Part shown: positions 1 through 8,802 of the stretch, piece by piece | How the letters are laid out: each line of letters opens with the position of its first letter | Numbering within the stretch: the stretch's first letter is position 1 | NCBI GenBank assembly: GCA_963816315.1 | Contig: CAWFJZ010000008.1 | Location: 1-64,000 of the forward strand | From: CADEEN01 sp963816315 | Lineage (GTDB): Bacteria > Pseudomonadota > Gammaproteobacteria > Burkholderiales > Burkholderiaceae_C | Reading direction: 5' to 3' | DNA length: 64,000 nt | The notes under the pieces: model-generated | Seen by the model: only the letters and a program-made list of their open reading frames with translations | What the model was told of the DNA's origin: nothing | The model's database searches: none | Program-made: the position numbers and the translations under genes

Positions 1-758
1 GACAAGGTCACCATGATGGCGCCGAGCGGCCCAGGTCACGCCCGGCCGGCGTGGTGCCGCGGCTGAAGCAGTTCACGCTGGCCGGCACCTTCGACAGCCG
101 GGCACTACGAAGACGACAGCGCCTGCGCGCTGGTGCATGTCGACGACGCGGCCGGCCTGTTCGCGCGGCGAAGGCCCGACCGGCGTGCAGTTGCGAGCTG
201 GCCGACTGTGCAGCTGCGGGCGCGCCGTCGCCGACCGACCAGCCGCGATGCCGCGAGAAGTCAGCGTGCGCGACTGGACGCGCACCAACCGCAACTGGTT
301 CGACGCGGTGCAGATCGAGAAGCGGCTGATGTTCATCATCCTCACGCTGATCGTCGCGGTGGCCGCGTTCAATCTCGTGTCCACGCTGGTGATGATGGTC
401 ACCGACAAGCGCCCCGACATCGCCATCCTGCGCACGCTGGGCGCCAGCCCGCGCACGATCATGGGGATCTTCGTGGTGCAGGGCGCGTGGCGGCGTCATC
501 GGCACCCTGACCGGCGTCGCGCCGGGCCTGTTGATGGCGTTCAATATCGACGTGATCGTGCCGGCGATCGAGCGGCTGCTGGACACCAGCTTTCTGCCGG
601 CGAGCATCTACGTCATCAGCCGCATGCCGAGCCAGCCGCTGTGGAGCGACATCGCTGCCGGTCACGCTGATCTCACTGGCGCTGGCGTTTGTTGCAACGA
701 TCTACCCGAGCTGGCGCGCAGTCGCGTCAACCCGGCCGAGGCACTGCGCTATGAGTAA
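1..758 (+). CDS. lolC: LolC/LolE-type lipoprotein-release permease, C-terminal part, frame-broken
   Basis: This is the C-terminal half of the inner-membrane permease of the LolCDE ABC exporter, which releases outer-membrane lipoproteins to LolA. The start lies left of the window. Recognisable blocks lie in different frames: VVPRLKQFTLAGTFDS, then PREVSVRDWTRTNRNWFDAV followed by a membrane segment with TLVMMVTDKRPDIAILRTLG, then GLLMAFNIDVIVPAIERLL, then the end SRVNPAEALRYE. All four reading-frame changes preserve family-typical sequence, so single-base errors are more likely than decay, but a pseudogene cannot be excluded. The stop overlaps the start of lolD by a few bases, as expected for a lol operon. 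Betaproteobacteria often carry one LolC/E hybrid, so the C versus E name is uncertain. Confidence 0.75.
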
Positions 759-1423
759 CCGCGCTCGGCCGATGCCGCGGCCCTGTCCAAGCCCTTCCAC
801 CAGGTGACGATGTCGAAGTGCTGCGCGGCGTCGATCTCGCGGTGCACGCAGGGGAAACCTGGCCATCGTCGGCGCCTCGGGTTCCGGGAAAGAGCACGCT
901 GTTGCACCTGCTCGGCGGCCTCGATGCGCCGAGCGCGGGCAGCGTCACGCTCTCCGGGCGTGATTTCATGCTCGATGACCGCGGCCGAGCAGGGCATGTG
1001 GCGCAACCGGCACCTCGGCTTCGTCTACAGTTCCACCACCTGCTGCCCGAGTTCAGCGCGCTGGACAACGTGGCGATGCCGCTGCGCATCCGCCGCGACT
1101 CGTTGCAAGCCTCGCGCGACGTGGCCGCAGCGATGCTGACCAAGGTCGGCCTGGCGGCGCGCATCAAGCACCGGCCGTCCGAACTCTCCGGCGGCGAGCG
1201 CCAGCGCGTGGCGATCGCGCGCGCACTGGTCACGCAGCCGGCCTGCGTGCTCGCCGACGAGCCCACCGGCAACCTCGACCGCGAAACGGCCGACGGCGTG
1301 TTTCGCTTGATGCTCGATCTGGCGCGCGAGCACGGCACGGCGTTCGTGCTCGTCAGTCACGACGAGCAGCTCGCGGCTCGCTGCGACCGCATGCTGCGGC
1401 TGGTCAAAGGCGTACTGACTTGA
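751..1423 (+). CDS. lolD: LolD lipoprotein-release ATPase, frame-broken
   Basis: Cytoplasmic ATPase of LolCDE. From about base 1030 the frame is intact and shows the LolD signature FHHLLPEFSALDNVAMPL, the ABC signature LSGGERQRVAIARAL, Walker B VLADEPTGNLD and the switch histidine in VLVSHDEQ. The 5' part is spread over three frames. The Walker A loop reads GASGSGK in one frame and continues as STLLHLLGGLDAP in another, so there is a base missing before it and one extra after it. The chosen ATG at 751 overlaps the end of the permease gene and is followed by a plausible N-terminus after frame correction. Net length is one base over a multiple of three. Likely co-transcribed with the upstream permease. 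Confidence 0.8.
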
Positions 1424-1451
1424 GCCCTGCAGGCGAGGCTCGCGCGCAGCG

Positions 1452-1471
1452 TCCCTGATGTTTTCCTGATG
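1452..1471 (+). promoter_or_regulatory. Candidate response-regulator site: 11-bp-period direct repeat
   Basis: Two copies of a YCCTGATG-like sequence start 11 bases apart (TCCCTGATG at 1452, TTCCTGATG at 1463), just upstream of the sensor kinase start. A 10-11-base direct repeat is the usual layout for OmpR/KdpE-family dimers. The same arrangement lies upstream of kup. Binding is inferred. Confidence 0.45.
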
Positions 1472-1494
1472 CCTCGCGTGCTACGGTGACTGTC

Positions 1495-3034
1495 ATGTCG
1501 CCTCGCACGCCGTTCGCTCTGCTCGCCGCGCGGCGCCGCGGTGCTTACGCGCTGCTCGTCTGGACTGCGGCTTGGGCATTGATGCTGGCACTCGACCACA
1601 CGCTCGACCTCGCCAACTTGGCCTTGCTGCTCGTGCTGGCCTCGGCCATTGCCGGGACTGTGGTTGCGGCCGGCCGCTTCGGCGCTGGCTTGCGCTGCTG
1701 CCGTGCTGGCTTTCAACTGGACCTTCGTGCCGCCGCGCGGCACCTTCAGCGTCGATCTGCGCCAGCATGTCTGGCTGCTCGCCACGATGCTCGGCGTCGG
1801 CTGGATCGTTGCCGCGCTGGTCGCGCGCCAGCGTGCCTTGGCGCAAAGCGAGCAGCGCGCCGCGGCGCAATCGCGGCAGTTGCGCGCCATGGGCGATGCA
1901 CTGCGCGACAGCGACGAGCCGCAGGCGCGCGGTCCGGCGCTGCAAGAAGCGCTGGCAGCACTCAGCGCCGAGCCGGTGTCGCTGCTGATGCTGCGCGACG
2001 CGATGCCGGCACGCGACGATGCACAAGCCGCGACGTGGCTCGGTGCGCCCGACGCAGATGTCAGCGCGGGTCTGTGGCTGGCCACGCGCCAAGCCGCCGC
2101 GCTCGGCCCCGGCACCGGCCGTCACGAAGACCAGCCGCGGTGGTACCTGCCGCTGCGCGCGCGCGGCGCCGCGTATGGCGCAGCGCAACTGCCTGCAAGC
2201 CGCGACGATCACAGCGCCGGCGAGATGCGTGCCCATGCCCAAGCCCTGTGCGACCAGATGGGCCTGGCGCTCGAACGCACGCAGGCCTTGCGCGCCGCGG
2301 CGCAGGCGCGCGAGCAGGCGCAAGCGCAGCAGGTGCGCAACGCGCTGCTGGCGGCGATCGCGCATGACCACCGCACGCCGCTGGCGACGATCCTCGGCGC
2401 GGCCTCGTCGCTGATCGAGCAGGACGCGCGGCTGTCCGCCCCGCAGCGGCAGCGCCTGGCGGCGTCGATCGTCGAAGAGGCCGACCGGCTGGCGCGCCTG
2501 ACCGACAACACCCTGCAACTGGCGCGGCTGGACACCCCCGGCCTCGCCTTGGCGCTCGATTGGGAGTCGGCCGAAGAGCTGGTCGGCACGGCGGTCGCGC
2601 GTGTGCGCCGCCACGACCCGCAGCGCCGCGTGCGCTCGCGTGTCGAGCCTGACCTGCCGCTGCTGCGCTGCGACGCGCTGCTGATGGTGCAGCTACTCGT
2701 CAACCTGCTCGACAACGCGTTGAAGTACGGCGCGCCCGATGCGCCGGTCGAGCTGCTGGTGCGGCGCGCCGGCGACGAGATGATGTTCGCCGTGCGCGAC
2801 CGCGGGCCCGGCGTGCCGCCGGCATTGCGCGAGCGCATCTTCGACGTCTTCCAGCGCGGCCAACCGAACGACCCGGAGCACAGCGGCTCAGGTGTCGGCC
2901 TGGCGCTGTGCCGCGCCGTTGCGCGCGTGCACGGCGGCCGCCTGACGCTGCGCGCACGCCACCACGGCGGCTCGAGCTTCGAGTGCTTTGTGCCGTTGGG
3001 CACCGCGCCGCCTGGTCAAGAGACTGCACCGTGA
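1495..3034 (+). CDS. KdpD-like sensor histidine kinase without the KdpD N-terminal domain, one frame break
   Basis: Membrane sensor kinase of about 512 residues after correction. The N-terminus has hydrophobic segments (residues ~15-110) like the DUF4118 four-helix region of KdpD, including NWTFVPPRGTFSVD. A GAF-like linker follows, then the dimerisation helix with AHDHRTPLATILG (phospho-acceptor His near residue 292), an N box NLLDNALKYG and a G box GSGVGLAL. The roughly 400-residue universal-stress/KdpD domain of E. coli KdpD is absent. One extra base near 1665 splits the frame after SAIAGT; removing it gives WLRPAASALA and continues cleanly. The stop overlaps the GTG of the regulator (GTGA). 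The neighbouring kup gene suggests a role in potassium or osmotic sensing, by inference. Confidence 0.75.
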
Positions 3035-3732
3035 ACGGCACCGTGTTGCTGGTCGAAGACGACCGCGAGCTGCGGGCCACGCTGCGCGAAGCGCTCGAAG
3101 TCGAGGGCTACCGCGTGATCGCGTCGGCGAGCCTGGCCGACGCGCGTGCCGTGCTCGCTCACGCGGCGCCGGCGCCGGGCATCGACCTCGTGCTGCTCGA
3201 CCTCGGACTGCCCGACGGCGACGGCGAGTCGCTGCTGACGGCGCTGCGCCGCGAGCACAACACCCCGGTGGTCGTGATCTCGGCGCGCGAAGGCGACGGC
3301 AGCAAGATCCGCCTGCTCGACAGCGGCGCCGACGACTATCTGGTCAAGCCGTTTTCGATCGGCGAGTTGCTGGCCCGTCTGCGCGTGGCGCTGCGACACC
3401 GCGGCCGCGTGGTTGCCGCCGCGGTGACGCACTACGAACACGACGGTTTGTCGGTTGACGTGGCCGCGCACCGCGTCAGTCTGCACGGTGCCGACGTGCA
3501 CCTGACGCCGACCGAGTTCAAGTTGCTGGCGCGCCTGTTGCGCAACGCCGGCCAGGTGGTCACGCACCGCCAGTTGCTGGCCGACGTTCGGGGGGCCGAC
3601 TTCACCGAGCACACGCATTACCTGCGCCTGTACATGGCGCAACTGCGGGCCAAGCTCGAAGCGAAGCCGGCCGAGCCGCAGCGCCTGCTCACCGAGCCGG
3701 GTGTCGGCTACCGTCTCGTCGAAGCCGACTGA
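3031..3732 (+). CDS. KdpE-like response regulator (OmpR/PhoB family)
   Basis: Two-domain transcription factor of 233 residues. The receiver domain begins VLLVEDDRELR, has the phospho-acceptor in LVLLDLGLPDGDG (Asp57) and the conserved lysine in DDYLVKPFSIGELLARLR. The C-terminal winged helix contains LTPTEFKLLARLLRNAGQVV and ends in GVGYRLVEAD. The GTG start overlaps the kinase stop by four bases, so the pair is translationally coupled. Sequence style is closest to KdpE, but no kdpFABC is present here; kup lies 72 bases downstream. Its likely targets are the direct repeats before the kinase gene and before kup. Confidence 0.85.
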   Translation: MNGTVLLVEDDRELRATLREALEVEGYRVIASASLADARAVLAHAAPAPGIDLVLLDLGLPDGDGESLLTALRREHNTPVVVISAREGDGSKIRLLDSGADDYLVKPFSIGELLARLRVALRHRGRVVAAAVTHYEHDGLSVDVAAHRVSLHGADVHLTPTEFKLLARLLRNAGQVVTHRQLLADVRGADFTEHTHYLRLYMAQLRAKLEAKPAEPQRLLTEPGVGYRLVEAD

Positions 3733-3739
3733 ACGACGG

Positions 3740-3758
3740 TCCTTATGCGTTCCTGATG
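3740..3758 (+). promoter_or_regulatory. Candidate response-regulator site upstream of kup
   Basis: TCCTTATG at 3740 and TCCTGATG at 3751 form an 11-base-period direct repeat, closely similar to the one before the kinase gene. It lies between the regulator stop and the kup start. Shared placement suggests that the KdpE-like regulator controls both itself and kup; this is inferred. Confidence 0.45.
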
Positions 3759-3804
3759 CGGCGCCTGCCACGCTGCAGGCATCGCAACACCGGGATGCCA
3801 ACGC

Positions 3805-5715
3805 ATGTCCGCCACCCTCACTGCCGCCGCACCCGAACAGGGCACGCCGCGCCGCAATGGCCTGGCCGCCCTCACGCTCGGCGCCATCGGCGTCGTCTAT
3901 GGCGACATCGGCACCAGCCCGCTGTACACGATCAAGGAAGTTTTCGCGCCGGCCACTGGCGTGCCGCTCGATCACGTGCATCTCATCGGCGCCGTGTCGG
4001 CGATCTTCTGGGCGCTGATGCTCGTCGTCACGCTGAAGTACGTCGTGCTGGTCCTGCGTGCCGACAATCGCGGCGAGGGCGGTGCGCTGGCGCTGGCGGC
4101 ACTCGCCGCCGGTGCGGTGCGCGATCGTCCGCGCACGCGCACGGCGATGCTGATGCTCGGCGTGGCCGGTGCCGCGCTGTTTTATGGCGACAGCGTGCTC
4201 ACGCCGGCGATCTCCGTGCTCGGTGCGATCGAAGGCCTGCAGGTCATCGCACCGGGCTTGCAGCCCTACGTGGTGCCGGCGTCCGCCGTCATCCTGGTGC
4301 TGCTGTTCACGGTGCAGCGCTTCGGCACGGCGCGCGTCGGCGCGCTGTTCGGGCCGGTCATCGTGCTCTGGTTCGCCACGCTCGCCGTCACCGGCGTGAT
4401 GCAGATCGTGCAAGAGCCCAGCATCCTGGCCGCGCTGAACCCGCTGCACGCCTGGCAATTCCTCTCCGAGCGCGGCGTCGGCGTGCTGCTCGCCGTCGGT
4501 GCGATCGTGCTGGCGATCACCGGCGCCGAGGCGCTGTATGCCGACATGGGGCACTTCGGCCGCGCGCCGATCCGCCTGGCCTGGCTCGGCCTGGTCTTTC
4601 CGGCGCTGGCGCTCAACTACATGGGTCAGGGCGCGCTGCTGATGCGCGAGCCGGCCGCGCTCGAAAACCCGTTCTACCGTTTGTTCCCCGAGAGCTGGTT
4701 GATCGCCGCGCTGGTGATCGCCACGCTGGCGGCGATCATCGCCTCGCAGGCCGTGATCTCCGGCGCCTACTCGGTGACGCGCCAGGCCATGCAGCTCGGC
4801 TTCCTGCCGCGCCTGGCGGTGCGCTTCACGTCGGCGCGCGAGGCCGGGCAGATCTACATGCCCGCCGTTAACGCGGTGCTGCTCGTCGGCGTCATCGGCG
4901 CGGTGTTCGCGTTCGGCAGCTCCTCGGCGCTGGCCGGCGCTTACGGTTTGTCGGTGACGCTGACGATGCTGATCACGACGCTGCTGACCTGGTTCGTCAT
5001 CCGCCACGCCTGGCGTTTGCCGTTGGCCTTGGCGATCGGCGCCACCGGCTGTTTCCTCGCCGTGGACTTGCTGCTCGTCGCCGGCAGCGCGGCCAAGCTG
5101 TTCGACGGCGGCTGGATCACGCTCGCCCTCGGCGCGCTGGTGATCCTGTTGATGACGACATGGGCGCGAGGACGCGCGCTGCTGCTTGCGGCCATCCGCA
5201 GCGACGGGCTCGAGCTCGAAGCCTTCGTGCGCAACCTGCGGGCCCACACCACGCCGCGTGCCGCGCGCACGGCGGTTTACGCCGTGGCCGACCCGGGCAC
5301 GGTGCCGCAGGCGCTGCTGCACAACTTGAAGCACAACCAGGTGCTGCACGAGCGCAACGTCATCCTGACGGTGGAGTTTGCGGACCGGCCGTGGGTCGAT
5401 GACGCCGAACGCGTCCATGTCGAAGATCTGGGCGCGGGGTTCTGGCGCCTGCGCGCGCGATTCGGCTTCATGGAAGCGCCCGACGTGCCGCGCGCGCTGG
5501 CGCTGGCCGCCGCGCACGGCCTGGTGGCGCCGGTATTCGAGACCAGCTACTTCCTCAGCCGCGAAACCGTGGTGCCGGCCACCGGCAACGGCGGCATGGC
5601 GCGCTGGCGCGAGCAACTGTTCGCGGCCATGAGCCGCGGCTCATCGGGGATCGCCAGCTTCTTCCGCCTGCCCGACAACGCCGTGGTCGAGCTCGGGACG
5701 CGGGTTCAGATCTGA
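3805..5715 (+). CDS. kup: Kup-family low-affinity potassium transporter
   Basis: Inner-membrane K+/H+ symporter of 636 residues, a normal length for KUP/HAK proteins. The hallmark GVVYGDIGTSPLYTIKEVF lies at residues ~30-48. About twelve hydrophobic segments follow, with the family sequences YGDSVLTPAISVLGAIEGL, GAEALYADMGHFGRAPIR and ASQAVISGAYSVTRQAMQLG, then a soluble C-terminal domain starting near residue 450. The ATG gives the typical short N-terminus. It lies downstream of a KdpDE-like pair and is preceded by the same direct repeat as that pair, so expression is probably under that system. It converges with the acetyltransferase gene ten bases away. Confidence 0.95.
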   Translation: MSATLTAAAPEQGTPRRNGLAALTLGAIGVVYGDIGTSPLYTIKEVFAPATGVPLDHVHLIGAVSAIFWALMLVVTLKYVVLVLRADNRGEGGALALAALAAGAVRDRPRTRTAMLMLGVAGAALFYGDSVLTPAISVLGAIEGLQVIAPGLQPYVVPASAVILVLLFTVQRFGTARVGALFGPVIVLWFATLAVTGVMQIVQEPSILAALNPLHAWQFLSERGVGVLLAVGAIVLAITGAEALYADMGHFGRAPIRLAWLGLVFPALALNYMGQGALLMREPAALENPFYRLFPESWLIAALVIATLAAIIASQAVISGAYSVTRQAMQLGFLPRLAVRFTSAREAGQIYMPAVNAVLLVGVIGAVFAFGSSSALAGAYGLSVTLTMLITTLLTWFVIRHAWRLPLALAIGATGCFLAVDLLLVAGSAAKLFDGGWITLALGALVILLMTTWARGRALLLAAIRSDGLELEAFVRNLRAHTTPRAARTAVYAVADPGTVPQALLHNLKHNQVLHERNVILTVEFADRPWVDDAERVHVEDLGAGFWRLRARFGFMEAPDVPRALALAAAHGLVAPVFETSYFLSRETVVPATGNGGMARWREQLFAAMSRGSSGIASFFRLPDNAVVELGTRVQI

Positions 5716-5725
5716 GCCTTGGTGT

Positions 5726-6329
5726 TCAGGACCGTTCGCACGCGCCGAGGCCAAAGCGCGTGCGGATCACCCCCGGCCCGTTGGGCGAGGCGACGAGCCG
5801 CCCGCCGAGCGCGCCGGTGGTCGCCAACATCGCTGCGTTGCCGGGCTGCACGTCGCCGAGCAGGCGCGTGATGCCGTGGCGTGCGGCATGGCGCGCCAGT
5901 CGTTGCATCAGCGTGCGGCCGAGGCCGGCGCCTTGCCAGGCGTCGGCCACCGCGATCGCGAACTCGGCTTCGTCGCGGCTCAGGTCGGCGGTCGGGCCAC
6001 GCACGTAGCGCGCGTCGGCGACGATGGTGGCCTCGTCGTCGTCGCCGGTCGCTTCGGCGACGATGGCCACATGCGCGTCGTGATCGACGTTCGGTCATCG
6101 CGCGCAGCAGCGATGGCGGCAGCTCGCGCAGGCCGACGTGAAAGCGCCGCTGCCGCGAGCCGGCCGAGAGCGCGCGCACGAAGTCCTGCTCGGCGGCGGC
6201 GTCGAAGGCCAGCACCGGCCGCACCACGACCTCGCGGCCATCGGCCAGGCGCAGGCGGTCGATCAGCACGCTCGGGAAGCGCCACACGGGCGTGGCAGGC
6301 GGGTCTGCCAAGGCCACGGCGGCGTTCAC
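5726..6329 (-). CDS. GNAT-family N-acetyltransferase, one frame break
   Basis: Predicted acetyl-CoA-dependent acyltransferase, about 200 residues once one extra base near 6090 is removed. The N-terminal part holds the typical lead-in RLADGREVVVRPV and SAGSRQRRFHVGL. After the break come VAIVAEATGDDDEATIVAD, EFAIAVADAWQGAGLGRTLM (the acetyl-CoA-binding motif, variant QGAGLG) and GDVQPGNAAMLA. The most likely start is the GTG at 6329, which overlaps the stop of the DUF2917 gene by four bases; an upstream ATG at 6368 is possible. The substrate is unknown. It resembles the GNAT modules that occur alone or fused to acyl-CoA-ligase-like proteins. Confidence 0.75.
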
Positions 6330-6616
6330 GAATGCGCTCCTGCGGGCTGGTGGAGCAGTCGTTGCCACGCCGCTTGCAGGTGGTCACGCCAGCCTGCGGG
6401 GCGCAGCACGACGGCGCGCGCCGGCGCATGAAGGGCTTGCACGAGGACATGCGCGCCGGGCGGCAGCGCGACACCCTGACCGCGTTCGATGAAGAGGTCG
6501 TCGGGTTCGCCATCGACGGTCAGCCAGAGGCTGCCGTCGGTGACGTGGAGTTGCGTCGCGCCGCGCAGCGTGGCGAAGCGGTCGCGGTCGAGGGTCAGGC
6601 TTTCGGGTCGGTTCAT
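6326..6616 (-). CDS. DUF2917 family protein
   Basis: Small predicted cytoplasmic protein of 96 residues resembling DUF2917, a small cupin-like beta family of unknown function. Visible features are RFATLRGATQLHVTDGSLWL, then VDGEPDDLFIERGQGVALPP, which has the alternating hydrophobic pattern of a beta barrel. It is divergent from a GcvA-like LysR regulator and translationally coupled (GTGA) to an acetyltransferase. I chose the ATG at 6616 because sequence upstream loses the family pattern. The 131 bases between this gene and the regulator must hold both promoters. No catalytic function should be assumed. Confidence 0.7.
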   Translation of the reverse strand: MNRPESLTLDRDRFATLRGATQLHVTDGSLWLTVDGEPDDLFIERGQGVALPPGAHVLVQALHAPARAVVLRPAGWRDHLQAAWQRLLHQPAGAHS

Positions 6617-6747
6617 GGGATGCTCCAGTCGGCCCGCTGTCGCATGCTTTGGAGTCATGGTGCAATGGCAGCGGGTGAACGTCATACTGCTCTTGCGAGC
6701 CCCGGGGCTCAAACGATCTTTCGGAACCTCTCGCATTCCCTGAACGC

Positions 6748-7734
6748 ATGCAAAACAAGCCCCTGGACCGCCTGCCGCCGCTCGACCTGCTGGCTGCCTT
6801 CGAGGCCGCGGCGCGCCACCTCTCGTTCACCAAGGCCGCCGCCGAGCGCTTCCTCACGCAGTCGGCGGTGAGCCGCCAGATGCGCGCCCTCGAGGACGAG
6901 TTGGGTGTGGCGCTGTTCCGTCGCCAGCACCGCGCGCTGGCCTTGACGCCGCAAGGCGCACGCCTGTTCGCCGTCTGCATCGCCGTGCTGGCGCAACTGC
7001 GTGGCACCGTGCGCGAGCTGCGCGCGCCGACGCAGCGCGAGGTGCTGGCGCTGACGACGACGCCGGGCCTGGCCTCGTTCTGGTTGATCCCGCGCCTGCC
7101 CGGCTTCACGCGCGCGCACCCCGGCATCGACGTGCGGTTGGACGCGACCTTCGAAATGCGCGACCTGTCGCGTGAAGGCTTCGACCTGGCGATCCGCTAC
7201 GCGCGCGCCGACCAGGTGGCCGGCCAGGCGCTGTTCGGCGAGAAGGTGCTGCCGGTGTGCAGCCCGAAGCTGCTGCGCCATCTGCCGCTGGCCAGGCCGC
7301 AGGACCTGGCGGCGCACACGCTGCTGCAGATGGAGCCGAGCATCAGCGGCGGCATGCCCGTCGAGTGGGAGCCGTGGCTGCAGGCGATGGGCCTGGCGCA
7401 CCTCGAACCCGCCGCGCGGCTGTCGATGTCGGGCTACAACGAAGTCGTCGCCGCCGCGGTGGCCGGGCAGGGGGTGGCGCTGGGCCGGCGGCCGCTGGTG
7501 GACGAGTTGCTGCGCGAAGGCCGCCTCGTCGCACCGCTGGCCAAGACGGTCGCCACGCCGCGCAGCTACATCCTCGTCGTCGATCCGGCCGCGCGCGCGC
7601 GGCCGGCGGTGCGCGCGCTCGAAGCCTGGCTGTTGGAGCAGGCGGCGCAGGAACGGGCGGCCAGCAAAACAGCGGCGCGCGCCACTACACTGCGGCCCCC
7701 GCCCCGCAAGTCCTCTCGACGTCCAACCCGATGA
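6748..7734 (+). CDS. LysR-family transcriptional regulator, GcvA-like
   Basis: DNA-binding regulator of 328 residues. The N-terminal winged helix-turn-helix has LLAAFEAAARHLSFTKAAAE and LTQSAVSRQMRALEDELGV, typical of the GcvA branch, and the effector domain has SFWLIPRLPGFTRAHPGI and DLAIRYAR. The last 40 residues are basic and of low complexity. The stop overlaps the panB start (ATGA), an odd pairing for a LysR gene and a biosynthetic gene. Its usual target would be the divergent DUF2917-acetyltransferase pair. The ligand is unknown. Confidence 0.85.
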   Translation: MQNKPLDRLPPLDLLAAFEAAARHLSFTKAAAERFLTQSAVSRQMRALEDELGVALFRRQHRALALTPQGARLFAVCIAVLAQLRGTVRELRAPTQREVLALTTTPGLASFWLIPRLPGFTRAHPGIDVRLDATFEMRDLSREGFDLAIRYARADQVAGQALFGEKVLPVCSPKLLRHLPLARPQDLAAHTLLQMEPSISGGMPVEWEPWLQAMGLAHLEPAARLSMSGYNEVVAAAVAGQGVALGRRPLVDELLREGRLVAPLAKTVATPRSYILVVDPAARARPAVRALEAWLLEQAAQERAASKTAARATTLRPPPRKSSRRPTR

Positions 7735-8537
7735 GTGAACGCAAACCCGTGACGCTGCACCGCCTGCGTGAGATGCACGCGGCCGGCGAGAAAATCGCGA
7801 TGATGACCTGCTACGACGCGGCGTTCGCGCAGTTGCTCGACGCGGCTGGCGTGGACATCGTGCTTGTCGGCGACTCGCTGGGCATGGTGCTGCAAGGCCA
7901 GGCGAGCACCGTGCCGGTGACGTTGGACGAGATGGCGTACCACACACGCTGTGTCGCCCGCGGCAACCGCGGCGCCTGGCTGCTCGGCGACCTGCCGTTC
8001 GGCAGCTACCACGAAAGTCCGGCGCAGGCCTTTGCCAGCGCGAGTGCCTTGATGCGCGCCGGCGCACACATGGTCAAGCTTGAGTGCGGCGCCTGGACGG
8101 CGCCGACGGTGCGCTTTCTCGCCTCCCGCGGCATCTCGGTCTGCGCGCACCTCGGCTTCACGCCGCAGACGGTCAACGCGCTCGGCGGCTACCGCGTGCA
8201 GGGCCGCGACGAGGCCGGTGCGCAGCGCTTGCGCGACGACGCGCGGGCGATGGTCGAGGCCGGTGCGCAAATGCTGCTCTTCGAGATGGTGCCGGCTGCG
8301 TTGGCGCGCGAGATCACGTCGTCGTCTTCGGTGCCGGTGATCGGCATCGGCGCCGGTGTCGGTGTCAGCGGCCAGGTGCTGGTGCTGCACGACCTGCTCG
8401 ACATCACGCCCGGCCGCCGGCCGCGCTTCGTGCGCAACTTCATGCAGGGCGCAGCCTCGGTGCAAGAGGCCGTGCAGCACTATGTCAGCGAGGTCAAGGC
8501 CGGCACGTTTCCAGACGACGCGCTGCACAGCTATTGA
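7731..8537 (+). CDS. panB: 3-methyl-2-oxobutanoate hydroxymethyltransferase
   Basis: PanB transfers a hydroxymethyl group from methylene-tetrahydrofolate to alpha-ketoisovalerate, giving ketopantoate, the first committed step to pantothenate and CoA. The protein has 268 residues, normal for the family. Diagnostic sequences are KIAMMTCYDAAFAQLLDAAG, VLVGDSLGMVLQG (the metal Asp region), AHLGFTPQTVNALGGYRVQG, LLFEMVPAALAREIT (catalytic Glu region) and VIGIGAGVGVSGQVLVLHD. The ATG overlaps the stop of the LysR gene by four bases. panC follows after a 265-base gap containing a palindromic repeat. Confidence 0.96.
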   Translation: MSERKPVTLHRLREMHAAGEKIAMMTCYDAAFAQLLDAAGVDIVLVGDSLGMVLQGQASTVPVTLDEMAYHTRCVARGNRGAWLLGDLPFGSYHESPAQAFASASALMRAGAHMVKLECGAWTAPTVRFLASRGISVCAHLGFTPQTVNALGGYRVQGRDEAGAQRLRDDARAMVEAGAQMLLFEMVPAALAREITSSSSVPVIGIGAGVGVSGQVLVLHDLLDITPGRRPRFVRNFMQGAASVQEAVQHYVSEVKAGTFPDDALHSY

Positions 8538-8604
8538 AATGGAACCCGCGGTCATGTCGGCGTCAGGTTTCGGCCCGAAGGCGAAGTTCAACGCCCGCAA
8601 AGAT

Positions 8605-8696
8605 CCGTTCGGGCTGAGCCTGTCGAAGCCTTCGTGCCTCATGCCAAAGGCTTCGACAGGCTCAGCCTGGCCCTTCGACAAGCTCAGGGCGAACGG
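8605..8696. repeat. Extragenic palindromic repeat (Burkholderiales CTTCGACAGGCTCAG type)
   Basis: CCGTTCGGGCTGAGCCTGTC at 8605 is answered by the inverted GGCTTCGACAGGCTCAGCC at 8650 and again by a variant, CCCTTCGACAAGCTCAGGGC, at 8671. This motif is familiar from intergenic regions of many Burkholderiales genomes. It splits panB from panC, which are often adjacent. The remaining panB-panC gap shows no gene. Confidence 0.75.
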
Positions 8697-8802
8697 GGGC
8701 GGAGAGCATGTCAATGCGAACGGGAGCGGCGACCTGACCGTCGTCAACAGCCGCTCAGGGCCGAAAGCCGAACCCCGTTTCATGCGTTGATGGACCCCTG
8801 AA

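Noticed and set aside
3016..5616. 866-codon minus-strand frame opposite the response regulator and kup
   Set aside because: It is a shadow in high-GC DNA: His/Arg/Gln-rich, no domains, and fully opposite clear genes.
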